DNA of 64,000 bases from Cercis canadensis (GCA_003255065.1 QAOA01001448.1:824825-888824); one strand, 5' to 3'. Shown: positions 13,701 to 24,813, counted from the stretch's first letter. Notes: generated from the letters alone by a model not told the origin. Numbers and translations are program-made.

Positions 13701-13790
13701 TAAAGTGTCCAAAACTTCGATGAAAATACCAAAGTACTTATGATTATTACATTCATGGTTAAATGACAGAAATAATACCAAAAATAAAAT
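10780..13790. other. Intergenic AT-rich DNA, no gene recognised
   Basis: Very AT-rich sequence with short open frames only and none with family resemblance. A single N at 12342 is flanked by two 32-bp near-identical copies (separate entry). I see no RNA gene or well-bounded transposon here. Confidence 0.6.
12310..12374. other. Assembly join: 32-bp duplicate around a single N
   Basis: The segment 12310-12341 (AGGGGGTCC to CACGTCAGC) is repeated at 12343-12374 with one mismatch, with N at 12342 between the copies. The same arrangement recurs elsewhere in the window, so this is best read as an unmerged contig overlap and not as a biological repeat. Confidence 0.8.
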
Positions 13791-13797
13791 AAAATAA

Positions 13798-14047
13798 AAG
13801 AGTTATTATTAAAATTATTTACAAAAATTGATCATTTTAAACATGCCGAAATGATTATAACGTGTCCTATAAGAACATGTTAAAATTATTTTTCAATAGC
13901 TCACTTTTAGACATGCTAAAATGATTATAGCGTGTCATATAAAAACACATTGAAATCATTTTAGTGTGTTTCTATGAGACATACTAAAATTATTTTAGTG
14001 TGTCTAAAATGACTAATTTTTATAAATAATTTTAACAATAACCCGTA
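13798..14047. mobile_element. Fold-back MITE, about 250 bp
   Basis: The left arm, starting AGTTATTATTAAAATTATTTA, and the right arm, ending TAAATAATTTTAACAATAACCC, are inverted repeats that continue inward almost to the centre. Within the arms the motif (A/T)CATGCTAAAATGATTATA and its inverse recur several times. There is no coding capacity. Size and structure fit a non-autonomous DNA transposon; the superfamily is not determined. Confidence 0.75.
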
Positions 14048-14049
14048 TT

Positions 14050-14900
14050 TTTTTTGCATTATTTTAATAAATTAACCTACATTCATAGTCTCTTGGTTTT
14101 TTTTTTCCCCATTTTCCAGCTAAGAGCCTAAGACATAGAAAGATGTTTATTTTGACAAATTATAAAAAATTTAATCTTCTGGTTTTCACATACAATCACG
14201 ATAAGGATAAGAGTTAAAAAAAAAAATTGAACACATCCTTAATTTCGTTACACTTTTATTCAAAAATATAAAACCAAATTATCTAAAAAATAAATATATA
14301 AAATATTTATGAAAAATGGACAACGAGCAATAGATATACAATCAATTAAGTCTTATATGGCATATAAAAAAAAGTATTATAAGAGAGAATTAGCTATCCC
14401 TTACTGTATAGTATTTGGTAAAAAAAATTAATTATAAATATAATATTGCAACACAAATATCAACATTTTTGTTTTGTTAAAAGAACTTATTACTTTTAAA
14501 AAGTTGGTGTTGTGTATATATAGGGCTAAAAACATGTAAAAATCTTATGAAGTGGAAATAATAAGAAAATATTTATCCCACTATTTGAAAAGAATGGTAC
14601 ATTTTTTTTTTATGTGAAAGAATGGTATAAAATTTAAATCATATATAAAAGTTTATGTGAATTAAGTTTAAGTTTAAATGGGTCAAATTTTAAATTTATG
14701 TGGCCAAAGTTAATAATAGTGGTAAAAAGTAATAAGATATGTAATAATATAAATAACATTAGTCAAATAATAAATAAATTATATATATATATATTTTTTT
14801 TTTTTTTGTAAGAATAAAATTTGTATATTAATATAAGTAAAAATATCAGGAAAAAAATTTAACTTTATATTTTAAAAAAAAAAGGAACGAGGGTATTTAT
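14050..14900. other. Intergenic AT-rich DNA upstream of PP2C
   Basis: Highly AT-rich with A and T runs, no open frame of note and no recognisable element. It ends where the pyrimidine-rich leader of the PP2C gene begins, near 14990. Confidence 0.55.
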
Positions 14901-14989
14901 GTAATTTAAATATTCGCATTGTTCCTCCGTCGATTACAAATACAAGGTACACTAGGACAAAAATGTCATTATCAGCTTCCACTTTTTGC

Positions 14990-16000
14990 CCAAAGGCCTC
15001 TTTTCCGCGTTTTCTCTTTCTCTAGATTTCTCTACCAATCAAATCACAGAATAAGCTCTCTTCTCTTGTGTGCTCTCTCTCGTGCTACTAGGGTTTATGG
15101 GCATTTGATCTCAGCTCAGTTCCTGGGAATGCAGTTTCCAATAGTTCCAGAATTCGATGGCTAATATGTGTGGTTTTGCTGATATGCAATGTTGAATCAT
15201 TCAGCTCGATCTGTTGCATTTTTCCACCTGTGAGTTCAGTTTTTCCAGAATTTCCTCATTTCCACTATTTTTGTTTGCAAGTTTAATAGGATTAAGCTCT
15301 CCTCCCCTTAAAAAGCTCAACTTTGACTCAACTAAGCAGGAACCTGTTATAAATTTATTTTCTATTTTTTCTTCAAAATGCAGTCTTTGAGATGGATGGA
15401 TATGCATGTAGTGTGATAGAATTTCAAAGCAGTTTGAGATAATTGCACAAATTCGAATTTTTTGGTTTAGAGTTTGGACGGAGCTTTCGTGATTGCAGAT
15501 TTTTTAAGGCTTGATTTGTAATTGTCCTCTCACAAAATCATCTGGTGGTGACTTTTCCGATGTCTTTCTTCCCCTGATTAAATTTGTTAGATACAATGAA
15601 GCTTTTGCTGACTTGGTTTCGGTAAAGTAAGGTTTTGGCCCTTTTCGCTGTAATGCACATAGCTAGAGTTCGATGATCTGTTCTAGATTTATTGCCCCAC
15701 GTAATGTATTGTACTATGTTGGGCAAGTTGTTAGTCGATGGATCTTATCTTGAAAAGTAAGTCATGTGAAACGTTATGGAGATTTCATTTTTATAAGTTG
15801 GGATTCAACACTTTTTATTTGCATACTGACTTCCCCTGTGATATTGAGACATAAAAAATGCAGATCTACTTGCAGAGATATATGAAATCATTTGAATTTC
15901 TATTAATTATGAAGATTAATCTTGTGAAATTATATTTGATTCATTTGGATGATTAGGGTTTCTTCACTGGAGTTTCAGAAATGTTGAATTTTAGACCAAG
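14990..16000 (+). promoter_or_regulatory. PP2C 5' leader with probable leader intron
   Basis: A CT-rich leader around 14990-15100 contains a telo-box-like TAGGGTTT at 15089-15096. The coding start at 16001 is preceded closely by an acceptor-like TTTTAG, and the sequence between is T-rich and non-coding, as expected for a long 5' UTR intron. I cannot fix the donor position. Confidence 0.5.
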
Positions 16001-18141
16001 ATGAGCAAGACTGAATTGTCCAGGATGAAGCCACCACTTGTTCCACTTGCAACGCTTATTGGCCGTGAGCTTCGAAATGAAAAAGTTGAAAAGCCTTTTG
16101 TGAAGTATGGACAGGCTGGCTTGGCAAAGAAAGGAGAAGATTACTTTCTAATAAAGACTGACTGCCAGAGGGTTCCTGGGGATTCATCAACATTCTTTTC
16201 TGTCTTTGCGGTACTATTTGATCTTTTTGGTCTTTTAGATATATTTACTTAAGTTAATTAGCGTCCTTTAGTCTCTAAGAAAATGCTTGAAGTAAAAAAA
16301 GAAATTGAATATTAGGGAATGATAATATATCGTAACTCCTGAGCTAAGAATGAAGTGATAGCTGGTTCTGCACAGTGGAGAGATCTCTGTTTCTCAGGTT
16401 TAGTAGATATCAAATGAGAATTGAATTGTGTGATTTCTTTCTTCTCTTACATTTTCTCAGCGACCAAGTGGGGCATCAATTTATTCACACAATGGTTATG
16501 ATATCGATAAGGAATTCTTGATTGGCAGATCTTTGACGGGCATAATGGTATATCAGCTGCTATATTTGCGAAGGAAAACTTACTGAATAATGTTATGAGT
16601 GCAATACCACAAGATATCAGCAGGGATGAGTGGCTTCTAGCTCTTCCTCGAGCTCTAGTTGTTGGATTTGTGAAAACTGACATTGAATTTCAGCAAAAGG
16701 GTACATGGGAATTTTCTCTTATTAGATTACATTCTAGTGTCATTCTTAGGATTTTCATGTTTACTTGCGCTGACATTTTAATCTCGTCTTCAGGAGAAAC
16801 TTCCGGAACAACAGCTACATTTGTCCTGATTGATGGTTGGACAGTCACTGTTGCATCTGTTGGGGATTCCCGTTGCATATTAGATACCCAGGGAGGTGTA
16901 GTTTCTCTCTTGACAGTTGATCACAGACTGGAAGAGAATGCAGAAGAGAGGGAGCGTGTTACTGCTAGTGGTGGTGAAGTAGGACGGCTCAATGTCTTTG
17001 GAGGCAATGAGGTATGACATAATCCTCGTCTTCATCTTTTCTAGTCAGGGCTTATTTAACCTCACTTGTTTTGGTTCCTAAATATGATGCTAGGTTGGGC
17101 CCCTCCGATGCTGGCCTGGTGGTTTATGCCTTTCCAGATCAATTGGTGACACAGATGTGGGCGAATTTATTGTGCCAATACCACATGTTAAGCAAGTGAA
17201 GGTGACCTGGTTTCATTCTTATGGTCTTGGTTATTGACCATTTCTTGTGGAAATATTCTCCAAATTCTAATGCTCACAAACATTCTTCTTGGTTCCTCAG
17301 CTTTCAGATGCTGGCGGAAGGCTTATTATAGCCTCTGATGGTATTTGGGATGCCTTATCTTCTGATATGGCTGCCAAGTCTTGTCGGGGTCTACCTGCAG
17401 GGCTTGCTGCAAAGCTGGTGGTTAAGGTGATGGCTAAATGGGCAATGTTTCTATGTTGATGTCCATTTATGTTGTCTTCCTAATGCTCTGTTCTTTTCTC
17501 CAGGAGGCTCTAAGGTCAAGGGGCCTGAAGGATGACACAACCTGCCTTGTTGTTGATATTATTCCTTCAGACCATCCTGTATTACCACCAATTCCAAGAA
17601 AGAAACATAATATGTTAACTTCGCTTCTATTTGGAAAGAAATCTCTGAATTCTACAAACAAAGCTACTAATAAGCTTTCTGCAGTTGGTGTTGTGGAGGA
17701 GTTATTTGAAGACGGTTCTGCAATGCTTGCAGAGAGGTATGTTCTCCAAGTCTACAAGGCTGTAACTGCCAAATTTTTCGTGCATGCTACATCTTGTGGT
17801 GTAATAGCCACTTGACTGCTTCATTGCCGACATATGACAGGAACAATATGGCTTATTTTCTCGTTTGGGTGTGCACGTGTTTGTGATTCTTAATTTTGCT
17901 GTCTTCTTAATGAAAATGCAGGCTGGGAAAGGATTTTCCATTGAATGTGAACTCGGGGATTTTCCAATGTGCGGTCTGCCAAGTGGATCAACCCCCTGGC
18001 GATGGTTTATCAGTGAATTCAGGGCCTTTTTTCTCTCCAGCATCAAAGCCATGGGAAGGTCCATTCCTCTGCACTAACTGTCGTAAGAAGAAAGATGCCA
18101 TGGAAGGAAAAAGGCCTAGCAGACCCATTGTGACAGCATAG
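16001..18141 (+). CDS. Protein phosphatase 2C (At1g47380-like)
   Basis: Metal-dependent Ser/Thr phosphatase of the PPM family. Seven exons, 16001-16210, 16529-16700, 16794-17011, 17094-17201, 17301-17426, 17504-17736 and 17922-18141, give 428 residues, the length I recall for At1g47380. Metal-binding and catalytic motifs are visible: FDGHNG near 72-77, GDSR, SRSIGDTDVGE, ASDGIWD and KDDTT. The N-terminus MSKTELSRMKPPLVPL is strongly conserved in this small subgroup (PP2C 5/12/15 types of Arabidopsis). Past the catalytic core, two Cys pairs (CAVC and CTNC, about 40 residues apart) suggest a small zinc-binding module. There is no signal peptide or membrane helix, so it is probably cytosolic or nuclear. 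An intact PPM active site argues for an active enzyme; substrates are unknown. Confidence 0.95.
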
Positions 18142-18159
18142 TAATTTACCTAGTAACAT

Positions 18160-19680
18160 AGTAAATATTAGTATAATTTTTGACTGGCAGTGTGAGCATG
18201 CTTGATTTACTTTTTCGGTGGCGATTGTCACAGATGTGTAAGAAATGAGGTTGAGATAGGCTTAGTAGGTGTTTTGGAGGTTGTTCAAAGTTTGATTCTG
18301 GCTTGTGCTCAGCTGTTGGACTGACTGACAGAACAAACAAGTTGTCTAGTAGATAAGTTCTAATGCTTTGATTGCTAACGGCTTGAGTTTTGTAAGTAAA
18401 TTGAAAATTTGGTCGCAATATAAGTACATGATTCTCTTTTTGTCAAGAGTTTATCTTTAGTCAGGTGGCCTGCAGGCTACACCCCAAGTTGCAACTTGGA
18501 CCTTTTCTAATTTCTAATTTTCTTTCTGGGAATTTTGTGGCCAGCACCGCCCAAGACATTCCCTATACCTATAACTAGGCACTCAGAAGCCAAAAAAAAA
18601 AAAAAAATCCATATCTAGGCAATATTTCATTTTTCCCCCCCTTCCTTTGCACAAATAGGAAAAGAGTCAAATCTTGTTCACTGTAATAGGAACTAAAATG
18701 TCTTGAATGCCCTTAATAGATTAGACTCTATTTTTGCTCATAACAAAATGGGAAAAAAAAAACTGTTCATGTAAATCTATATCTAGTCATACTGAATTTA
18801 TATAAACGAATATTACGAGATGCCTGTATGTAAATTGTTTCCATTAATTATTTCAAATGCCAAAGGTATTTTTACCCTGAAGTTGGAAAGCAATAGCCAA
18901 AAATAAAAAAAGAGTATGTCAATAAAAAATTAAAAATTGTCTTCCAATGGCCGGTAATATAATCATAAATATGTCTAGTTAAAAAAAAATCGAAACAAGT
19001 ATTTATTGTCAAATTTTAACAAATAATTAACAGCAGGGGACGAAATGATAAACGGTAATCAATAGCCTCAGGAAGTTACCTTTACAAATGTGTGTTGGAG
19101 CAAATTTACTAGTTTAGTGCAAACAGTACTGCCGAGGATGGAATTTAGTGCCAAAGTTCATGTAACTATCTAATATAACTTCTACCATAATTTTTTTTTT
19201 TAAAAAGCTAAACAACTTTCATGGAAACGCCAATGCCATCATCAAAGGGGTGAAGCAAAAAAATTTCTAGTCTTTTAGGGTGTGTATCAATATCAGTTTG
19301 AGTGCTCTTCTCGACACAAACAGATGTATCTTTCTTACAAAGTCTCATCCCAGCTAATTGTCTCATTTTATTTATTATATTTAATTTTTGCCCAGAAGCT
19401 GAATTGTGTCATTACTTATGAATGATGAACAATCATTGAGGATTCATGTTATCCTTGTCAAAGAAACAAGAAATATGTGATTAGCATAATTCAGTTATTA
19501 TAACTTACTACAAATTATCCACACCTCTTACTAGTAAAAACTAAAAACTATAATCTTAGATAAATAACAAGAAATGTGACAAAGTCAATTCTTATTCAAA
19601 TAAGAAACAGAAGAAAACCAAACAAGATCCTTCATGATCCAAAAGCAAAGCCCAGTAACAAAGTACATGATAGGCTGAAT
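18160..19680. other. PP2C 3' region and intergenic DNA
   Basis: The first 300 bp or so are probably the PP2C 3' UTR. The rest is AT-rich, with A-runs near 18590 and 18755, and holds no recognisable gene or element. The final part, from about 19560, probably includes the 3' UTR of the minus-strand WAK-type gene. Confidence 0.5.
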
Positions 19681-19691
19681 AGGCAAGTTAA

Positions 19692-20306
19692 TCAGTTAGA
19701 AGGAAACCATTGCAGCTCAATGCCATAATTCCAAGAATCAAGAGGGTCGTCAGGTTTGAAATCTACCAAAGAAGTGTAAGCAGTGCATCCCCCAACCCTA
19801 GCTTTAATCCTATGGGAAGTCATGGCTGAGTCTTTTAAGAAATGGCAGCAAAGGGTACCCTTACACCCACTTCCCTGCTCCACTTTCTCCTCAAACTGCC
19901 TACATATGCTGTTCAAAGAACAATTCAAAGGAGAAAGAAGGATATTATCAGAACAATTAAGCAACATGACAGTGTTATGAGTAGATATGTTAAAGGGCAA
20001 GTTTTCATCAAGAAGTAATCCTCCTTGAGGAAGATCAGAAGAATAACATGTATCTTTGAGTATGTGGGGTGGGTTAATGACAAGCTTAGAAGCACTTGAG
20101 TCAATTCTCAGGATCTTATAGTAAAACCCTGCAGCTGACAAGAACTCTAAGCTGCCATTGTTACAGTAGATTCTGTACTTACGGTCTCCACAGTTATCGT
20201 TAATGCTAAGTGGGTATGGAACCTCAAGGCCACCACAATCGCCACAAACATTCTGGGCTACTGCCTTGGTTACTAGACAAAGTAGAAAAAGTAGCATGGC
20301 AACCAT
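19692..20306 (-). CDS. Secreted WAK-type galacturonan-binding domain protein
   Basis: Intronless frame of 204 residues. It starts with a hydrophobic signal peptide (MVAMLLFLLCLVTKAVAQ), then a GUB_WAK-type cysteine-rich domain opening CGDCGGLEVPYPLSI with the typical CG..RKYRIYCNNGSLEF pattern, and a C-terminal part with further cysteines (CSLNSICRQF, GCKGTLCCHF) that resembles the WAK-associated region. Several N-glycosylation sequons occur (NGS, NIS, NCS). There is no transmembrane helix or kinase domain, and the frame stops cleanly, so this is a cell-wall or apoplastic protein resembling the ectodomain of wall-associated receptor kinases. Such kinase-less proteins exist in plants. Pectin binding is inferred from the family, not shown. 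A TATA box lies about 65 bp upstream. Confidence 0.85.
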   Translation of the reverse strand: MVAMLLFLLCLVTKAVAQNVCGDCGGLEVPYPLSINDNCGDRKYRIYCNNGSLEFLSAAGFYYKILRIDSSASKLVINPPHILKDTCYSSDLPQGGLLLDENLPFNISTHNTVMLLNCSDNILLSPLNCSLNSICRQFEEKVEQGSGCKGTLCCHFLKDSAMTSHRIKARVGGCTAYTSLVDFKPDDPLDSWNYGIELQWFPSN

Positions 20307-20368
20307 CTTTCCTTAGGGGCTCGAACAAGGAAAACTATCGATGACAACAATTGCATGAGAATGTGGCC

Positions 20369-20377
20369 TTTTATATA
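20369..20377 (-). promoter_or_regulatory. TATA box of the WAK-type gene
   Basis: On the minus strand the sequence reads TATATAAAA, about 63 bp upstream of the ATG at 20306. That spacing implies a very short 5' leader, as is common for compact secreted-protein genes. Confidence 0.65.
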
Positions 20378-20399
20378 GCAAAACACACAACTTACTTTG

Positions 20400-21334
20400 A
20401 TTTAATATTTTGTAGGTCCAAGAATGCATCAGTTTTGGGTTTTAAAAAGAAATGAAGTCTTCCTCGTAATGGAAATTTAACAAATACAGTTGGGTACCAA
20501 CCCGATTACGTGTTTTATACTGATTGAATCTTTCATTGACAGGCGTTCCTAATCCCCAATAGGAGCTGCAGAATATATTATATTACTACATAATATAAGA
20601 TTTTGTTAAGGAAAATGCCCTAACAGTCCCACTATGGGATTCCACTTGCCTCTTTGAGGTGCTCCCATTTACTGAAGTGGTTTCTTATTAAATAGTATAA
20701 ATATCTTGATGGGGATGATTGAAAGCAAAAGAAAAAGTGGTATAGTTTCTAAAATGAGTGTTTGGGATTTTAATAACAAACCAGGTTTCTCAAACGTTGT
20801 TAGTGCATAATTATCTATTACAACAAATATTTAGTTGCATAATCTTAGTCCTTTCCTGCAATCTGTAAACCACCCAAAATCCATAGTCGGCCACCTGTAA
20901 ACCACTGAAATCTACAGTATATGGATTTAGTACGGAATCTTATTACTCGCATATAACTCTTCAATCTACATGTGGTTATTGGTTAAGTTCAACTTAACGG
21001 AAAACCGAGTTTGGGTGAAGTCACTTGAACAAGAGACACATTTCCTAATATCTTCATATTCAGATTCAAATTTCAATTGTATAATTTGAGCACCACATTT
21101 CCTAATTAAGATCATACTTCAATTCCAGTAAGCTAGTTATATGTGAAAGTGATTGGCTTCACACGTGTCACACATCAACTAAGTTTAGACTTATAATATT
21201 TTTAATTCAAATCAATATGGGATCACTTGGCACACCTCAAATATCTCGTACAATTGTTCCGCAAAACAAATATGAAGAGTTAATATTCGTCAACACTATC
21301 AGGCAGTTGTCAAAAAAGCAATAAAAATTACAGA
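20400..21334. other. Intergenic DNA, no gene recognised
   Basis: AT-rich DNA upstream of the WAK-type gene. It holds no open frame with family resemblance and no bounded repeat. It probably includes the promoter of that gene. Confidence 0.5.
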
Positions 21335-21512
21335 GATTCTATGATATTATGTATGCTATAGTACATGACAAATTTAAGTAATTTTTATATTTTATTATAT
21401 ATAAATATATTTTTTTAAAATAAATTAAAAAATAATTAATTTATATACATGTTGTTCATACATTAACTATTTTCATATAGTATAACATATTACAAAATCT
21501 CTTAAAAATTAA
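21335..21512 (+). mobile_element. AT-rich MITE, family A copy 2
   Basis: Its interior matches family A copies at 29345-29590 and 55394-55612 in the same orientation, including the TAATTTTTATATTTTATT block and the ACATGTTGTTCATACATTAA block. Its ends carry GATTCTATGATATTATGTATG and a degenerate inverse ending in CAAAATCTC. It lies immediately upstream of the nested MULE locus. Confidence 0.7.
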
Positions 21513-22080
21513 CATACAAAATTTGGAGCAATAAATTATATAGTAAAACCCCTTTTTGACCTTGAATTTTTTTTTTGAATTATCACTTTAATTTCTGAAT
21601 TTTTTTTTGTATCAATTTAATTTTTCAATTTATGTTTTTGTTGTCAATTTAGTCATTCGTCTAAGTTCATTAGTAAGATTGGATGAAAATTTCTATATGA
21701 TACATTAAGTGTTGACTAGGCAAACTGGCATGACACAAGGGAAAATTGCTAGTCTCAAAATGGCACTGTTTAACTTTAAGAAAAAGAGAGAAGGAAAAGT
21801 CTAAAAAATCCCATTCAACTATACATTTTTTGCGCTTTACCTCCAAGCTTTAAAAACATAAGAAATATCTCATTAAACTACTAAAATGTGCACTTTACTC
21901 TCATGATTCAAACGGACATCCAAAAATAGATAAAAAAGTCATGTGCCTGGCACGTGGAGTATTTAAATGAAAATATATTTATAAAATTGAGGTCAAAAAA
22001 TAATATTTAAAAATTTTTAGAACTAAATAATAATATTTAAAATTACTCATCTTCAACCCCTCTCTCTCTCTCTCATCATC

Positions 22081-22317
22081 GATCCTCACCGCAATCACTT
22101 CGCCTTCGCCGGCCACGCTTTCAGCCTCATCCATGATGCTTGGTCCGTCTTATCCAACCCCACCAAGAAGGCCCTCTACGACAACGAGCTCAGGATAGCT
22201 GCCGAACCCCCTCCAACACTGCCTCAGGCTTCGAATCCGAACCCGACTCCGAATCTGTTTCCATCCCAGCTCCAACTTTGGCCCCACCACAAAGGCAATC
22301 GCAAAATCCAATTTTGA
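22081..22317 (+). pseudogene. Captured J-domain (DnaJ) gene fragment
   Basis: Frame 22081 reads a C-terminal half J-domain: DPHRN, HAFSLIHDAW, SVLSNPTKKALYDNEL. This matches the plant DnaJ family whose J-domain ends in a DAWxVLSDPxKxxxYDxEL pattern. The conserved HPD motif and helices I-II, which should precede it, are absent because the MULE inverted repeat starts there. A Pro- and Asn-rich stretch follows to a stop at 22315-22317. It is a truncated fragment carried by the inner MULE and cannot make a functional J-protein. Confidence 0.8.
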
Positions 22318-22329
22318 AAAGCCTGTAGT

Positions 22330-22977
22330 CCAAGGACGAGGAGATTCCAAAATGAAGGTTTTTCACCAAAGCCCTAATTTTTCTTCCTCTGATTTGTTTT
22401 GTAATATATGATTGTTATTTGTGGCTAAATATGTGCAATCTCTGCAGTTCAACATTGCAAATCCCACCACTAGGTGCCAGAAGAAGGAGATCGATGACGA
22501 TTAGAAACTGTAATCCCATCTCTTCTATGAATTTAACACTTTTTTGGTTTTTCATTTCTTTGTTGTGTGGTTCTGAAAATGAAGAACTGGAATTTTTTGT
22601 TTTCAGTTTGAAACAGAGGTGCTAGAAAACTAGTAGATAGATCTTTCTTGGAAAAGTTACTTGAATATTTTGTTTTCTCATTTATATATTCAACTAATTT
22701 TTGCTGTTTTTGAAATGGAAGAACTAGATTGATTAACAAGGATTGTTTGTAATAATTTTACTCTATATATTGGATTTCAAGCAATTATTTGTTTATGTCA
22801 TCGAGCATTTTTTGACAACCAGATTTCCCAAGAAGTTAGCGGTGATGCCTTGGGTGAGGTATGCTCCTAGTAACCTTCTGCTGCAATTTTTTATTCCTCT
22901 TTAAGGTTTGATCTACTCACCTCTACAATGCTTCCACCAATAGGAACGTAGGGGCTATGTCTTCAAGATCACCGGGG
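22330..22977 (+). other. Anonymous internal sequence of the inner MULE
   Basis: Includes intron-like T-rich stretches and an acceptor-like CTCTGCAG near 22440, with short exon-like pieces at about 22447-22510 and 22822-22858. These may be further captured exon-intron pieces of the same or another gene. I cannot identify a source gene. Confidence 0.4.
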
Positions 22978-23395
22978 GGAGAGAGAGTTGAAGATGATTA
23001 ATTTTAAATATTATTATTTGGTCCTAATATTTTTTAAATATTATTTTTTGACTCTAATTTTATAAATTTATTTTCATTTAAGTACTTCACATGTCAGGCA
23101 CGTGACATTTTTCGTCTATTTTTGGACGCCCGTTTGGGGCTTGGGAGTCAAACGCACATTTTCGTAATTTAATGAGATCTTTCTTATGTTTTTTAAAGAT
23201 GAGGGGTAAAGTGTAACGAGAACATAGTTAAATGGGGTTTTTTAGACTATTCTCAAAAAAAAAATTGATTATGTCTCTTCCTCTGCGACTTCTCCCTCTC
23301 CTTCTCTTCCTCTGCGAGCTCTCTCTCTCTTCCTCAAGGAGTTCTCTCTCTCACTCTCCTTTTTCTGTTTTTCAATTAATGCTTACCTATGAGTT

Positions 23396-24016
23396 TTGAA
23401 CGTGTTCTGTTTACCATATAAAACCAGGGCGTTGAGCACTTGTTCTAAGCCCAAGCCTCTCTACCCCCTTGAAATTCAATCCTCTCCCCTTTCGGCAGAG
23501 TTTTGTTGTTCCCACACTCCTCACACGCCTTCTCCAAATTTTCCAAGTGTTAATTGTTCTATCTCACCTCAAAAAAGCTTATTCAAATTTCTATAAGAAA
23601 AATATAGTGCTTTTTCTTTTTGGGTCTTTTATCTTCATGGAGTTCTTTAATAAAAGAGCGGCTCTGGCACTGCCATCTGGGATTTCTAATGGAGTTTCGG
23701 AGGAGAAGATGGATGCCGTGAAAGGGGAAAGTGAGGAGGAGGAAATGTACGAAAATTTTTTAGAGAAGGACTCGAGAAATGTTGACGCCCTGAAGGTGAT
23801 TTTGTATGGGAAATTACGGAGAGGTAAGTCAAGGGAGGCTGTGAAGTATGTAGAGAATTTGATTGATGTGGAGCCTGATGAGGTTGAGTGGAGGCTTTTG
23901 CTGGCACTTTGTTATGAGACAATGGGGAACTTGGGCAAGGCTAAAAGAGTGTTCAGGGAAATCTTGGAGGAGAAGCCTCTTCTGGTCAGAGCTCTGCATG
24001 TAAATTTCTTAGCCCT
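23396..24016 (+). pseudogene. Captured SLOW GREEN 1-like TPR gene fragment
   Basis: The segment encodes, across two frames, a chloroplast transit-like N-terminus (Ser/Pro-rich, about 23396-23590), a hydrophobic stretch ending ALALP (thylakoid-transfer-like), and then about one and a half TPR motifs (NVDALKVILYGKLRRGKSREAVKYVENLIDVEP, then EWRLLLALCYETMGNLGKAKRVFREILEEKP). Order and sequence resemble the chloroplast TPR protein SLOW GREEN 1. A frame change near 23580 separates transit part and mature part. The match stops at GCTCTGCAT followed by GTAAAT, apparently the exon 1 donor, so exon 1 plus the beginning of intron 1 was captured. The later TPRs are absent. It sits in the core of the outer MULE and is a pseudogene fragment. 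Confidence 0.78.
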
Positions 24017-24813
24017 CTCTTTCCTGGTAAGACTCTTGACTCTTGAATATAATTTGAAATTTTGTTTCACAAGGTTTGAGCCTTGTTTCCTGTTGGTAAT
24101 GCTTCCAAAGCATTCCTGTTAGTAGGTAGAAGAGTGAGAGGGAGAGATTAACAGAGCAGATAACCTGAGCGAGAGGGAGAGATAACGAAGGGGACAAAAT
24201 AAGGTGTGTATACAAGCAAAGAGAACTTCCCGAGGAAGGGAGAGATAGCTCAGAGAGGAAGAGAAAGAGAGGTCGCAGACGAAGAGAAAGAGAGAAGTCG
24301 CAGAGGAAGAAACATAATCAATTTTTTTTTTAAGTTAAACGGCGCCGTTTTGAGACCAGCAACTTCCTCTACTACTGTGTCAGCATACTTATCATCACTT
24401 AACATACCACATACAAATTTTCATCTAACCTCAATAACGTATTTAGACAAAGACTAAATTAACAACAAAAAGTCGAAAACATAAATTAAAGGCTAAATTA
24501 ACACAAAAAATTAAAATGACAATTTAAAAAGTTTTTAAGGACAAAAAAAAAAATTTACTTTAAATTATAACATTCAAAATATATATACGCATATACAAAA
24601 CTCGAACTGTAACACAAGACGAAAAATGGCAGAATTGCGGCCCTCTCAAGTGTTCCACTTATCAACATTCAGAGAACGATGAGAAATTCTTCTTCACGAA
24701 ATACCCTGTCCAAGTTTTATAATTTTCAAACTTTTATGACGTTCGTGTGCCAGCTTATTTGTATATTTCTTGAAAAAGTTTATTCTTTTGGTCACCACAG
24801 CGCCACCAAGGTG

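Larger units (their letters stand above)
21788..23254 (+). mobile_element. Inner Pack-MULE with DnaJ gene fragment
   Basis: Inverted repeats of about 270-290 bp, about 21788-22076 and 22978-23254, pair across the element: GTCTAAAAAA, AACATAAGAAA, AATGTGC, CCAAAAATAGA, GTGCCTG and CATCTTCAAC all recur inverted. The element sits inside the left TIR of the outer element, which continues with TTGATTATGTCTCTTCC immediately after it. Candidate 9-bp target duplications are A-rich and imperfect (AGAAAAAGA against nine A). The core starts with a J-domain fragment right after the left TIR and continues with anonymous sequence. No transposase is seen. Confidence 0.85.
21541..24560 (+). mobile_element. 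Outer Pack-MULE with SLOW GREEN 1-like fragment
   Basis: Long terminal inverted repeats bound this element. The left arm runs 21541-21787 and resumes at about 23264-23360 after an inserted second element; the right arm is about 24150-24560. The left arm aligns with the reverse complement of the right arm over its length, for example ATTTATGTTTT, GATGAAAATTT, CTGGTCTCAAAA and TTGATTATGT followed by CTCTTCCTCTGCGACTTCTC. Identical 9-bp direct repeats TAAATTATA flank it at 21532-21540 and 24561-24569. Nine-bp target duplications with long TIRs are the hallmark of Mutator-like elements. No transposase is encoded; the core carries a host TPR gene fragment. It is therefore a non-autonomous, gene-carrying MULE. 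Confidence 0.88.

Noticed and set aside
24206..24457. Arg/Glu-rich open frame
   Set aside because: It is the purine-rich right TIR of the outer MULE read through; the inverse arm explains it.
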